Notes: generated by a model not told the origin, from the sequence alone. 64,000 nt of DNA from Clytia hemisphaerica (GCA_902728285.1 CACVBU010001169.1:448598-512597); one strand, 5' to 3'. Counted from the first letter of the stretch, positions 11,304-22,660 are shown. Made by a program: numbers and translations.

Positions 11304-14300
11304 ATGGCATCACAATTGAATTTGGCAATGCAACAGAAAATCACTACATTGACATCGAAAATTATCGATCCATCCGAATGCACCCCACGAACGTCATTGT
11401 ATCATCAAATATTGACAAATGCACAATCTACCATTGACAACCAAAACAGAAAGTTCAACCTTGGGAATGGCCAGTTATTTACCGACCCTATTCTTGCCGC
11501 TGATCAGCTTCTCTTAAGAGAGTATGCTGATTCAGCATTATTCGACACCAATCGCCACGATCCTATATTTATTCCCCCAGTTTTTCAATCTCACCAATAC
11601 GCGAAGAAGGATTCAACCTCACATCTCCTTGATTTCGATGTTGACATAAACACTCTTAAGAAAAGTTTGGATAATTTGAAGAAGTTTTCGCCAGCCTTTT
11701 GGTTTACAGGAGAACTTCAAGCTTTCTATGATCTCCAATTAAACAACTCTAGCGGTGATGAAATCAACGCAAGAGAATTCTATAATTGGATCTTGAATGT
11801 CCAAATCATGTATCTTTTGATGGTGGAGATTGCCAATCAACCGATCCAAAGTTATTTCAGAATGTTATTTCTATCACTCTCAAATTTTTTCTTCCGTCAA
11901 CCAAGTACAAACGATCTGACTCTACCATCAACAACAGAGGATAACAACATATTCATCCAAGCATGTATTCAGGAATTGGCTTCAAAATCACCAGGTTCAA
12001 AATTGGAACAAACTTTCAAAAAGGTAACTTATCAATTATTTGTTTCTCGAAATTTAGAAAAATCCTTCTTGTAGTGTAACAAGGGTAACAAATTACCTCT
12101 GAAGCTGATCGTGATTATTATTGTCAATTGTCTTGTGTCGAATCTTTTCGGATGTTTACTCCATGCAGTGCTGAGCGTCTCTTTGAATACTTTCTTGTAA
12201 CAAAGTGAACAAGGACCTCTGAAGCTGATCGTGATTATTATTGTCAATTGTCTTGTGTTGAATCTTTTGTCTCTTTGAATACTTTGACTGGTTTTTCCTC
12301 AGCAACAATTTTTGTCAGTTTATTCCAGGTTGGTATAGTTCAGTAAAAGAAAGAATTCTTTTGTACACCTCGACGGAATCCATCGCTTTCAAAGAGAAAT
12401 TCTTTTTAATTCCTAATTTCATTTCCAGACGTTAAAAGATGTTAAAAAAGAAGTCGAAAACTTGGTCAAACAAAACCCACCATCTCATCCAACAATAAAA
12501 TGGCTTTTCGGATTAGTTCTATCGGAGCTCGGTGAAAAAGGCGAACGCTCGTTTTTCGAAAAACTCTATTCGATCAAAGATGACCCTGTTCTTCAAGATA
12601 CTGTGATTCTCAGTTCCATCAACTTTCTCACCAATGTCCAAAAGAAAATGCATCAGGAGATTGACGTCCTTTTTTTCTCGTGGACCAAGAAATTAATCAT
12701 AGGCGTTGAAATCAAACGGACGCTGACTATAAAAGCTTTTCACCAGTTGGATAAATACCATAAATTGATAGAAGAGAGGTTGAGTGATCAATTGGGACAA
12801 GGCTGGACGTATCATCCAGTCATTTTGGTTGAAAAGGACGACCTTTCTTTTAACAATCAACATTATATTGACCAAGAAACAGATTTGAAATGTTGGTTAT
12901 CCAACTTGCTGGCAAAATATCCGACTGTTCCCTCTGAAATACCTTTCATCCCAGCAGTAAATCAAGTTAAAGACCTCCTAAGAATCGTTGTGTTTGCCAT
13001 TCATGCTTCAAAAACAGCACCCATTACCAGATCAAACTGGGTAGAGTATATCTCGAAAGCCATCGATACCGTCTGCACTACTGACAACATACTCTTTTAC
13101 AGTCAGCGTCAACTTCCCATCATGAAGACAGACACTTCTGAATTCAATAAGATCCTCTTTTATGCCCCTTACGGATGCGGCAAGTCTTTCATCCTTCAGG
13201 AGAAAGCAAAACAATTGAGTGAAATGACGGAATACAAAGGACGTGTTATGTATGTCATTCAGAGGGAATATCATTTAGAAACCCTTCTTGAGTGGAGATT
13301 GAAAGACGAATTGGAAAAAGAACATGGAGTTGACGTCTATGGATACAGAAGATTCGAAGCCTATATAGTAAGTTGCATTTTGAATCTAATTTTGAATCTT
13401 TTTGAAATCTAACCAAATAAAAAAGATATAAAAAAATTCTAGTTTTTAAGACTTTAACGTAGGTTTTCAATGATTCATAATTTGCTTTTTCCATCATCTT
13501 TTTACAAAAAAAAAAACACCGTTCAAATTTGCATGCTGCAAGAATGAGAAAAATTTAACTGTTTCTATATGAGCATACGTGAACATTTTAATCAAAAACT
13601 TATAAACTACATAATAGTGCACTGTTGTGATCTTCTTCTCCTAATGTTACTAATATTGTTAAAAAAAGTCAGAAACGCTTGAATGTTCGATTTGGTCGTG
13701 AGCTTTTCCGTGGCAGATTTTCCGTAGATTATTTGCAACCTCGCATTATTCCATATTTTTGAAGAGATTTTGTTAAAATAAAATTATTCTTTTTTTACAA
13801 ACAGCATATTGAAAAGCTGATGAAAAAGATTCAAACGAAAAACATCAACGCATTATTCATCGATGAGTGTGACATTACCGGTAATCAATTGAAAGAAATG
13901 ATAATGAAAGTCAAACAACACGTTAAGGTGATTTGGATTGCATCAAACGGATCGGGTCATCGGCATTTTTTATCAGGTGAAGAAAATTTACTCTTTACCA
14001 ACGTTAATACTTTATCAGGTCTTGGAGATCTTTCGCCGTATGACGATTTCATGAAATATGAACTTGACGTGAATTTAAGAAACTGTAAAAGTATCGTTAC
14101 AGAGGCTTTACGTCTTGAAGAAAGAGAAAGTTCGGGATATAAAGAGGGTTTAGTACGTCCACCACAAAACCACCCTGACGGAGAGAAACCCTACCATTCC
14201 AAATCATTTGAAGATGTCATCACAAAAATGAGAAAGATCACGAACGATGGGGTGCTAGTGATATCTGATATTCATTACGTGGGGGATGATTATCGAACAT

Positions 14301-14587
14301 TGAGCAAGTTGCAATTGAAATGGAAAATGTATGGAGAATATCTAAACCGTTTCAAAAAAGGTGAAAGTCCATATCATCATCTTGTAGATGGAAACATTTT
14401 ATTGATGAGGGACTATGGATTAATTTCCGGATTCGAGTGGAAGAACATCATCATTATCAAGAAAGGAACCTTCGGTGCTGTTGATTACCATCCATGTAAT
14501 TTGATCATGAGATGTACCACGAATCTCATGATTGTTGACGTAGAAGAATTTTCTTCAGATGAAACCGATATAGTGAAGATTCTTTAG
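11304..14587 (+). CDS. NERD-like nuclease / SF1 helicase fusion, three exons
   Basis: Exons 11304-12023, 12429-13367 and 13805-14587 join in phase 0 at GT-AG sites to give 813 residues. The ATG at 11304 sits in AAAATGG. Residues 1-240 match no domain I know. A PD-(D/E)xK nuclease of NERD type follows: GERSFFEKL helix near 278, EID with Asp319, then VEIK with Glu334 and Lys336, and a downstream Gln/His helix. Superfamily-1 helicase motifs come next: Walker A APYGCGKS (486-493), Walker B LFIDEC (Asp573, Glu574), a NLRN arginine segment near 645 (motif IV-like), [10 protein letters not shown] near 763-771 (motif V) and [10 protein letters not shown] at 788-797 (motif VI). All key residues are present, so both activities could be intact. 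The likely role is cutting or unwinding nucleic acid; substrate and pathway are unknown. NERD-helicase fusions are known in bacteria. I do not recognise a named animal family. Exons are visibly less AT-rich than the flanks. Confidence 0.85.
12095..12290 (+). repeat. 120-bp tandem duplication in intron 1 of the nuclease-helicase gene
   Basis: A block beginning ACCTCTGAAGCTGATCGTG at 12095 restarts at 12215, a period of exactly 120 bases. About 54 bases match almost perfectly, followed by a shared TCTCTTTGAATACTTT. It lies wholly within the intron. Confidence 0.85.
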
Positions 14588-15085
14588 ATGATTAAGTTTT
14601 AAAGTTTTACCAAAATCTTAAAATACAAAATTTACGGATTTTTGATATCTGATTTTTATATCTTGTTCACAATATTAAATTAATTGTCTTTTGTGTTTTA
14701 TGTGAATTTCATGAAATGAAATTATAACGTTTACTTCGATAAACCTTTTGTCATTTTATTCATTTTTTAAAACTACTTTTAGCTTTCATAGAAATATTTT
14801 ATAACCCATATCATTTCTCTTGTACACTTATATAATAGCAAAAGCACCAAACGTTATGTACTTTTATTTTAAAAGAAAATTCTCAATTATTAACGGTATT
14901 GCTATTTAACTTTTAAATTTTAACTAAGGTAAGAAAACAAATAAACCACCCAAAACGAACTTGTTCACATATAAAACCACAGTATCCTCTTACAGGCATT
15001 TTTATAAGAACATCCAAAATTTTGAAACCTTCGGATGTTCAATCAATTAAAGAACATTGTCAAAGAAAGTGCTCGATACGGCGAT
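14588..15085 (+). other. 3' flank of the nuclease-helicase gene
   Basis: AT-rich, with no exon. A candidate polyadenylation hexamer AATAAA is at 14940-14945. A fragment of the TATAAGAACAT family (TTTTTATAAGAACATCC) begins near 15000. Confidence 0.45.
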
Positions 15086-15456
15086 ACACGTTTATTTTTA
15101 TTACAACACCTAAAATTTGGCTGAGCCTGGATGTGCTTATTATTTTGGCAGCTGTCAGCCTTAAATGTTCTTACACGCGTTCTTAATTTTTCAGACTACT
15201 CTAAATCGGCAATATCATGCAAAAAAAAAGAGCACTTAAAATTGGTAAATTTGGACAATATTTGACTCCCGATTTTAGAAAATCCATTTCTAAACTAAGT
15301 TCGGTTAAAACTGCTTGAAAAGAGGAAAGAATTGTAGTTTTTTGTCATTTTTTTCCAAACTGAGGCTGGGCGTGTGTTTACAATGTTCTAAATTTTTCGA
15401 CGAATTTCAGCCTCAATGTTCTTATAAACTGGGTTCTAATAAAAAATAAAAAGTGT
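15086..15456. mobile_element. TIR element, family A, copy 2 (inverted)
   Basis: Reverse-complement copy of 8844-9208: CACCTAAAATTTGGCTGAGC at the left and ATGTTCTTATAAACTGGG at the right, with co-linear interior. It abuts the TA-flanked element that begins at 15456. Confidence 0.75.
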
Positions 15457-15711
15457 AGTCATTATAAAAACACTGGTCTGGAAGCCTTTTGTCTCTTTTT
15501 ATTGTTAAAAGATAGAGCTTACGTACCAAAATTGATTTATTTTGCTAACTTTTTGATCTTGTGATTAGAAAAGAGACCAATCCCAAATAGAGATTTTGGT
15601 AACGTGGTCAAAAAGTATGCAAACCGCAACTTGTCTTTTGTTTGTAACAAAAGAAAATTGAACAAAAAGCTAAATCAATACATTGCCAGACCGGGTTTTT
15701 TATAATGACTA
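15456..15711. mobile_element. TA-flanked MITE (Tc1/mariner-like), 256 bp
   Basis: Terminal inverted repeats of about 26 bases: the left begins TAGTCATTATAAAAACACTG and the right is its complement with few mismatches, ending TTTATAATGACTA. TA at both ends (15456-15457, 15710-15711) fits a TA target duplication. No transposase is encoded. Confidence 0.75.
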
Positions 15712-18124
15712 AGATACGGCTCCAAAGCCAAATATATCAAAATTTTCTTTTTTTTAAAAAAAGCAGCCTTTGGAAATTCTGAGCTTTTCATATTACCCTG
15801 GAAATGTTTTTCAAATGTTCTTAATTTTACCAATTTGTGAATGTTTTTGTGCAACTTCCTTAAAAATTAACTGCTTCATAGTCCATTAAAAGCTCTAAAA
15901 CTTTTTTAACTTGTTTTTAATATTAAGGCCATCGAAGCATTTTTTCTTGATGCCATCTCATATAGTCTGTTTTATAAAAAATGTGTAATCGAGATTCCGA
16001 GATAATGTTACAAATCGAAAGTTTTTGGCATTGTAAAGAGTAAACTTTAATTTTCATATACCTTAAAGGAAGAAATTTTGACGAGAACTTAATTTTGCTG
16101 ATTCGGCAGATTTCCCGTCAAAACTTCTTTTTTTTGTAATCTTCCAATTTAACCCTTTGGATCCGAACATGATTTTGGTATTTTAGGGTTCCTTGACAAC
16201 TGGGTGATTACGATGAAGAATGACTTTTTTATTGTTTTATATACACCTGTAAAACTATATATTTTCTAAAAGCATATGAAATGAACAAAGAGATCGAAAA
16301 TAGAAGAGGTTGCACGTTTCTCTTTCTATTATAGGGTATTATACTATGTTAGTTATGATCATGAATAATTAACGAGGGAAGAAAAAAGGGAAAGTTTTAC
16401 GGAACCGACTAAATTGAAACAATCGGTGTTTTATTCAAAAAGATATAATCAATGTCGTAAAAAAGTGCTTGAAAACGAAAGTAGAACGAGCAGAGAGACA
16501 AATAAAAAAAAATGGTAAAAAAATGGCTGCTGTTTTTTTTGACAGCTCGAGTCTTTTTGAAATTTATTCTTAGATATTAGCTCTCTTGAAATATACTGTT
16601 CACTTTCTCACGTTCTAAAGAAAGGTCAACTTCAATGAGAGTCTATATAGCTGCAAATAAGGTTAGGTAAGTATAGGGAGAAATCTAGCACCAGTTGTCC
16701 ATTTTAGCTTTTTTATGAGCTAAAAAATGTATATTTTTCTACAAAAATCATAATATATTAAATCATATAATGAACTATCATCAAAAGATAATATCTACTA
16801 ACAAATGTATTGAGATTGATAATTTTAGATCAGTTTGGACTGGTTTTGAGAGAAAAGAGAAGATATACAGATATAAGATGATCAAAAGATTTAAGATTAT
16901 AAACTTCAAATTTTTCATCTCATGTCACAGACTGTCACAAGTCACAAGTGTGAAGGTAAGAGGTATCCTTTCTGTCTTTAGGTATGTGTATTAACTTTTT
17001 CTGCTTAATTAATTTTTGTTTAAAACTTCACAAAAAACATTTGGAAATCCAAATCAAATCCAGCTAAAATCTAACAAAACAATTGAATAACAATAACTTA
17101 ACAATAGAAAAATCAGAACCACCTGCCCATAAGTTGAGGTTGGCTGACTAAGACGACCACCCAAAATGTAAATTCGACAAGTAGCTCTTGCATCAATGAA
17201 GTGAATGTCTTGACTAAGATGAAAAGTGAAAAAAGTCTGAATGAAAGAATAAAAGATGGAGAAAGTGTTGGTTTTCTATTTTGAAAAAAAACCCCTCCAA
17301 AACATGCAAGGCCAGGAGCACTCGCAGAAACATTGATTGCTTAAAAATTAACATTGTACTATTTCATACTAAAAAACCTTTGAATGCAAAATCATTACAA
17401 ACCTGTAGTTTGCAGCCCTTCAACAGTTTGAATAGCCAGGTACAGTCTCCTTTTTTCTTTCCTCTTTTGCAAGCCAGGTGTCGAAAGTGTTTTCCCACCT
17501 TTCAAAAATGTATTCGTCAGCCACTAAAATGATAAAAAGTTATAATTTGGTCACAACACACAAGTGAACTGTCAACATTATCTCTTATCAAATAAAAAAT
17601 GCTCCTTTAAAATCATGAGATTTCATTTCACATATTGTATATATGGAGTAGAATTATCTGGATAATAGTAACACCTAACCCTTCCCTTGGAGGGAACTAG
17701 CAGGTGGTGAGAATACCTACAAAAACTTATCTCATTGAAGAATATAGGATAAAAATGACCTCAAAACGTTTGTCTTTTGTTTTTATGTACTGTCTAGAAA
17801 AATAATTAAAATTTCTGTTTATATCAAGCTAGTCATCAAACTAAAATCAACTAAGAACAAGCAGACTTGTAGCTATAGATTAAATTATTTCAATGTCATG
17901 GACAACAACTGAATACATCATATCATCATGGGATTTTTATTGTCATAAAAAAGCCATTTTATTTCAGACAGGCTAATTCTCAGACTTCACCTAGCATGGT
18001 CAAAAATAAGAAGGAAAAATATAAAAAATGATAAACTGTTGTATGATTAGTAACATAAGCAAATTTTTTGAGTTAATATGGAAGTTATACCTGAGCTGCA
18101 AGTTTAAACGTTCATCCTATTTAG
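15712..18124. other. Non-coding, no gene recognised
   Basis: Long AT-rich stretch. Short open frames at 16770 and 17281 lack splice context and show no family resemblance. Nothing further can be supported, though untracked short exons of the gene ending at 18125 could be missed. Confidence 0.45.
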
Positions 18125-18771
18125 TCAATATGTTCTCTTCTTAATTTGATCATGTAAAGCCCTGGGATTTTGGTATTCTCGAACTCCCAGAGTGGTACCA
18201 CACGGATCTAACTGATCGAGTGTTTGTCCAGCTAATAAAAGGAAAGGAATTAGACCTTACAATTTCAATCATTTTTTTGAATTTCAACACCTGGTAGTGA
18301 TAATACTATTTCAAACAAATCGTCATTAATAATATCTAAGGTATATAGACAAACCATTGATTTACAAAAGTTTTTGGTGCTTCTATTTCCATGAGAGTTT
18401 TCAAAATTGTTTTGTACTCACAAATGAAATAGAGCTTTCTATCCAAAGCACATCAGATTAATAGTGAAGAAATGGACTTAATCTTCCTTATTCTTTGAGT
18501 TTATAAAATGAACGGTTTGTACAATGCTCCATCAGATACCAAACACCTGACCTTCAAACTCAATAATTCCAACACTTCAACAGCTCAGACAGCTCCCAGA
18601 CTACAGGAAATAACTCATCACTTGAAGCAGATGCAGTAGGGAAAAAACAAAAACAAAAGTAAATCCACTGTAGATACCTCGTAAGTAGTACATAAAAGCT
18701 AAAACATGTGAGGCCGATTGTCTTGCTTGTTGGCCCTCCTCATAACATTGCCTTTCCAATTTACCGATTTC
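18125..18771 (-). CDS. Last two exons of an unrecognised gene
   Basis: On the minus strand, exon 18678-18771 and terminal exon 18125-18231 join at GT-AG sites in phase 1 and run to a TGA at 18125-18127. The 66-residue product begins EIGKLERQCYEEGQQARQSA (charged helix) and continues through HVLAFMYYLRAGQTLDQLDP to end KKRTY. The sequence is rich in conserved-looking residues and unlike the surrounding repeats, so I take it as the C-terminus of a real protein. The first exon could instead start at an acceptor a little upstream. I do not recognise the family. Upstream exons would lie above 18800, where the next stretch is repeats, and none were found. Confidence 0.45.
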
Positions 18772-18919
18772 CTCATTTATTTCACCCAATAATAAAACCG
18801 ATAACAAAATATAAAGTCTTCAGCATCAATAATTAGACAAGTCACATGGTCTCTTTAATATTGTGAAATTTTCTCTCCATCAACAAAATCTGCGAAACCA
18901 CCAGTATCAATACCTGGTG

Positions 18920-19300
18920 TTGCTGTTGTTTTGACACGCTGTGTTGATTTATGCTTGACTTTCGATTTCTTCCTACTTGTTCAGCTTGGGTGCTTCTGGG
19001 GGGGGGCGTACTGGTTTGACGGTGTGACGGTATTAACCCTTTTTTCTGTCGGTGTTTCGGTGTTTGAAGAAAGAAGTGACGGTATTTCGGTGTCATACAT
19101 GCCATGCGGGGACAAAATATCGATTTTACCAACTTTTGCTGTCGGTGTTGACGGTAATTCAAGAAATATGCGTCGGTATTTCGGTGTCTACGACCCCCGT
19201 ACGCCCCCCACCTTCTGGGTGCCTTTCAACACTGATTCAAACTTCGTACAAACAACTCTACACTTTTCACAGATTTTCTCAGGATGAAAATCAACAGAAT
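18920..19300. repeat. Degenerate CGGT(A/G)TTTCGGTGT-type repeat stretch
   Basis: The word TTTCGGTGT and close variants (GTGACGGTATT, CGGTGTTGACGG) recur about eight times between 19020 and 19195. A long plus-strand open frame crosses it, but that frame reflects the repeat rather than a gene. Confidence 0.5.
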
Positions 19301-19375
19301 CATTAGTATAACATCAACTCTCAAAGCATTGAAAGCATCAAAAGAGGCTGCCTCTTTAAGTTTTCTACGGTCTTA

Positions 19376-19767
19376 CCGTCAACTACTCCAACTTGGGACT
19401 ATCTTACGCAACACGGGACGGGCATAGACCTTTTTTCAAAGAGGCCACCCTGTTGAGTAATTATGTAGTCCAGCAGAAAAACAATGATAAAACCATGCAT
19501 AATTATTACAATATGCTTGATATACAGTACACTATCATTGTTTTAATGGCTGGACTACATAATTATTCAACAGGACGTCCTCTTTGAAAAAAGGTCTATT
19601 CCACCACCATTTCACCGAACCTCCAAAGTCATTTGATTTGAGTTTAATGAACCGCGTATTAAAAAATACACGATTTCTCTTTCGATTTTACATTAAGTGA
19701 AAATACAGACCAGATATCAACAAATCCCATGTTGCGTACACTCGTTCCAAGCTGGAGCAGTTGACGG
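19376..19767. mobile_element. TA-flanked MITE, copy 1, carrying a nested element
   Basis: Ends CCGTCAACTACTCCAACTTG and the inverted complement GCTGGAGCAGTTGACGG, with TA on each side (19374-19375 and 19768-19769). An uninterrupted copy is at 44383-44600. The extra length here is the nested element at 19427-19596. Confidence 0.85.
19427..19596. mobile_element. Nested TA-flanked MITE with ~60-bp arms
   Basis: Arms starting GACCTTTTTTCAAAGAGG and ending in its complement CCTCTTTGAAAAAAGGTC, with further paired sequence inside, leave only a short loop. TA flanks at 19425-19426 and 19597-19598. The empty site is seen in the sister copy near 44425-44435. Confidence 0.85.
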
Positions 19768-19998
19768 TACTTTTTATGATGAATTGGCTTATCATGCACC
19801 GGCCGCATAATAATCTACACTACGTTTTTACTAAGCCAAACCAAAGGGTAGGTTTGTTCGATGAAATTCAAATTCTTCTTCTAAGAAGAAGACTTCTAAG
19901 ACGACTTCCATCTCTTCCTTCAGTAATAAAAAAACGCAAATCAAGAAGTAAACTTTTCGAAATTCACCGCCAAATGTTGGCACCAAAGTCAAGTTAAC

Positions 19999-20054
19999 GA
20001 CACATTCAGTGACACATTCAGCGACACTTTCAGCGACACTTTCAGCGACACATT
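19999..20054 (+). repeat. 12-bp minisatellite (GACACATTCAGC), ~5 units
   Basis: Units GACACATTCAGT, GACACATTCAGC, GACACTTTCAGC (twice) and a partial unit follow each other without gaps. A minus-strand open frame across it is repeat-derived. Confidence 0.85.
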
Positions 20055-20084
20055 CGAATTCTTTTGTATTTTTCATGCTGAAGG

Positions 20085-21111
20085 AGAGAATTCCTATTCT
20101 GGAAATTGGTATTCCTATCAAGCCTCATCTGTTAGCTATAAATTACACCAAAAATGAAGTTCTAAAAGCGTTTCCTCTTTTCAGAACACGTTTGGATAGA
20201 TGTCGCTTTGGAAAACTCGGAATACTCATTTTGAGCATTATTGCCTGATTTGGGACCAAGACAATGGATTCCTATTCTTGAAACTTCTATTCCTATCAAG
20301 ACCAATCTATTAGTGCCTCATTACTCATGCCTTTCCAACATTGGAAAGTACGTACACCTCTCAATCAAAACGAGATCTAACATCGTAATTTCTACTTTCA
20401 TAGCGTATTTAACTCCTCATTCAAATAATTAATTTTCAAGTGCTTTTTCATAGCCAAATTCAATACGTTCGTAAACTATGCCAGCATGCCTTTTATTTAA
20501 CTTATAATTTATTTATTATTTTAGATTTATAACAGGACCAAAGGTAATATCAGATACTTGTAACTGTTTGCGTAATCCTGTATAAATATTCAATAAAAAC
20601 TAAAACTAAAACTAGCTACAAATTAAGTCAAAAATGAAGTTCTAAAAGCGTTTCCTCTTTTCAGAACACGTTTGGATAGATGTCCCGTTGGAAAACTCGG
20701 AATACTCATTTTGAGCATTATTGCCTGATTTGGGACCAAAAAAATGGATTCCTATTCTGGAAACTTCTATTCCGATCAAGACCCATCTATTAGCTACAAA
20801 TTAAACCAAAAATGAAGTTCTAAAAGCATTTCCTCTTTTCAGAACACGTTTGGATAGATGTCCCGTTGGAAAACACGGAATACTCATTTTGAGCATTATT
20901 GCCTGATTTGGGACCAAAACAATGGATTCTTATTCTTGAAACTTCTATTCCTATCAAAACCCATCTATTAGCTACAAATTAAATCAAAAATGAAGTTCTA
21001 AAAGCGTTTCCTCTTTTCAGAACACGTTTAGATAGATGTTGCATTGGAAAACTCGGAATACTCATTTTGAGCATTATTGCCTGATTTGGGACCAAAACAA
21101 TGGATTCCTAT
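20085..21111 (+). repeat. 179-bp satellite, about four units
   Basis: Units share AAAATGAAGTTCTAAAAGCG, CAGAACACGTTTGGATAGAT and GAATACTCATTTTGAGCATT. The TTCTAAAAGC words at about 20641, 20820 and 20999 give a period near 179. The first unit is separated from the others by the insertion at 20314-20613. The array ends abruptly at the inverted repeat starting at 21114. Confidence 0.9.
20314..20613 (+). mobile_element. 300-bp insertion in the satellite, probable LINE 3' end
   Basis: Satellite sequence stops after CTATTAG and resumes with AGCTACAAATTA. The inserted 300 bases end in AATAAAAACTAAAACTAAAA, a short-repeat tail typical of 5'-truncated LINE 3' ends. No coding motif was recognised in so short a piece. 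Confidence 0.65.
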
Positions 21112-21387
21112 CGCTATGCGGAAACTCTATGGAATGTGGAAACCACTATAATATTCATAGCGTGATCAAATCAAATAAATAGAGCTATCGATGCGTTAAA
21201 TAAACATGATCGTCGGATACTTTTTCTTCTTTCTCTTTCAGTCTCTTTAAACATTGTTGGTTTAAGCTCTTTTCACACTCGCCACTTTTGTTTCATGTTT
21301 CCTCATGTTAAAGGAAATATTGGTTAAAACGGCTTTTCTCTAACTTTTTCAGTTTAGTGGTAAGATTTTCCAACCTGAGATCACAAT

Positions 21388-21610
21388 AACGATCACTCTC
21401 TCTCTCTAATTCGAATGATTTTCTTTATTGATCGCTCTCTCTAATTCGAATGATTCTTTACACCCATTTCTCTCTCTCATTCAAATGATTTTCTATACCG
21501 ATCTCACTATTTCTCTAATTCGAATGATTTTATTCTCTCTCTCTCTCTCTTTCACTAATTTGAATGGTTCTTTTTGTCAATTGACCACTCCTTCTAATTC
21601 GAAGGATTCG
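21388..21610 (+). repeat. CT-rich imperfect tandem repeat
   Basis: Runs of TCTCTC alternate with TAATTCGAATGATT, giving about five irregular units of 35-60 bases. Confidence 0.75.
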
Positions 21611-21624
21611 TATAGAACGAACAC

Positions 21625-22350
21625 TTAGAATGAAAGTTTCCGCATTACAGAATAGCATACGAACACGTAAGATGAGGGTTTCCGCATTACAGAATAGCAT
21701 ATAGGAACACTTAGAATGAAGGTTTTGGCATTACAGAATAGCATACGAACACGTAAGATGAGGGTTTCCGCATTACAGAATAGCATAGATATACCTGGAA
21801 TAGTGGTTTCCGCATAACAGAATAATCTGGAATCATGGTTTCCGCATAATAGAATAATCCTGAATGGTTTCCGCATTACAGAATAACCTGGAATGGTGGT
21901 TTCCGCATAATAATAATATGAAATGATGGTTTCCGCATAACAGAATAACCTAGAATAGTGGTTTCCGCATAACAAATATATGAAATGATGGTTTCCGCAT
22001 TACAGAATAACCTGGAATTGTGGTTTCCGCATAACAGAATAGCATAGATACTTTTAATAATGGCTTACGCATCATAGATGTAGCTGGAATAACGTACAAT
22101 AACGGTTTCTACATTACAGAATAACATAGAAAAAGCCGAAAGAGATATAAGAAAAATAGTCTAGACATGATCTGAGTAGGCTAGAAAATGTTCAAAAAAT
22201 CGTTTTTGAATAGCAGAATATGTTTAGAAAACATGTATGACAAATATGTTTAGAAACAAACAAATATGTTTCGATTATGTTCAGAAAAAAAGGTTTTTGC
22301 ATAACAGAATAGTCTAGAAATGTCTAGAAATATGGTTTCCGCATTACAGA
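21625..22350 (+). repeat. Minisatellite, about 16 copies of GGTTTCCGCATTACAGAATA
   Basis: A conserved core of about 20 bases recurs about every 30-50 bases with variants (CATAACAG, CATAATAG), decaying toward the right before one good last copy near 22333. The variable stretches between cores are themselves similar (CCTGGAATGGTGG type). A minus-strand open frame of 116 codons through the array is repeat-derived. Confidence 0.9.
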
Positions 22351-22387
22351 ATAGAAGGAGGAGGAGGAGGCCCCCCCAGCGGACCCA

Positions 22388-22660
22388 AAATTCACGCATT
22401 CACGCAAGTTTTTCTTGAAATTCACGCAAACCCGATTTTTTGAGAAATCGGGAAAATTTTCGGAAAAGATCGGGGAAATATTCAAAAATCGGGGAAATTC
22501 GCACAAATTTGGGTGAAAAGGGATAATTCACTTGTTCACGCTAAAAACAGGGCAGATTCACGCGTTCACGCAATCGAAAAGTGGATTTTCACGTACACGC
22601 AATTTTTTTTAATTCACGCATTTGCGCAACCAAAATAGCCCATTCACGCATTCACACAAA
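22388..22660 (+). repeat. Degenerate TTCACGC array
   Basis: The word ATTCACGCA or a close variant occurs about a dozen times, often in pairs (ATTCACGCATTCACGCAA), interspersed with ATCGGGGAAAT-like words, and ends at a G tract near 22667. Confidence 0.75.

Noticed and set aside
18931-19287. 118-codon plus-strand open frame
   Set aside because: It runs through a degenerate CGGTGTTTCGGTGT-type repeat and has no domain or splice context.
21625-21975. 116-codon minus-strand open frame
   Set aside because: It is a translation of the minisatellite; the peptide merely repeats.
21625-22350. CRISPR-like repeat/spacer pattern
   Set aside because: Cores vary, the 'spacers' resemble each other, spacing is irregular and the window is animal nuclear DNA. 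It is a minisatellite.
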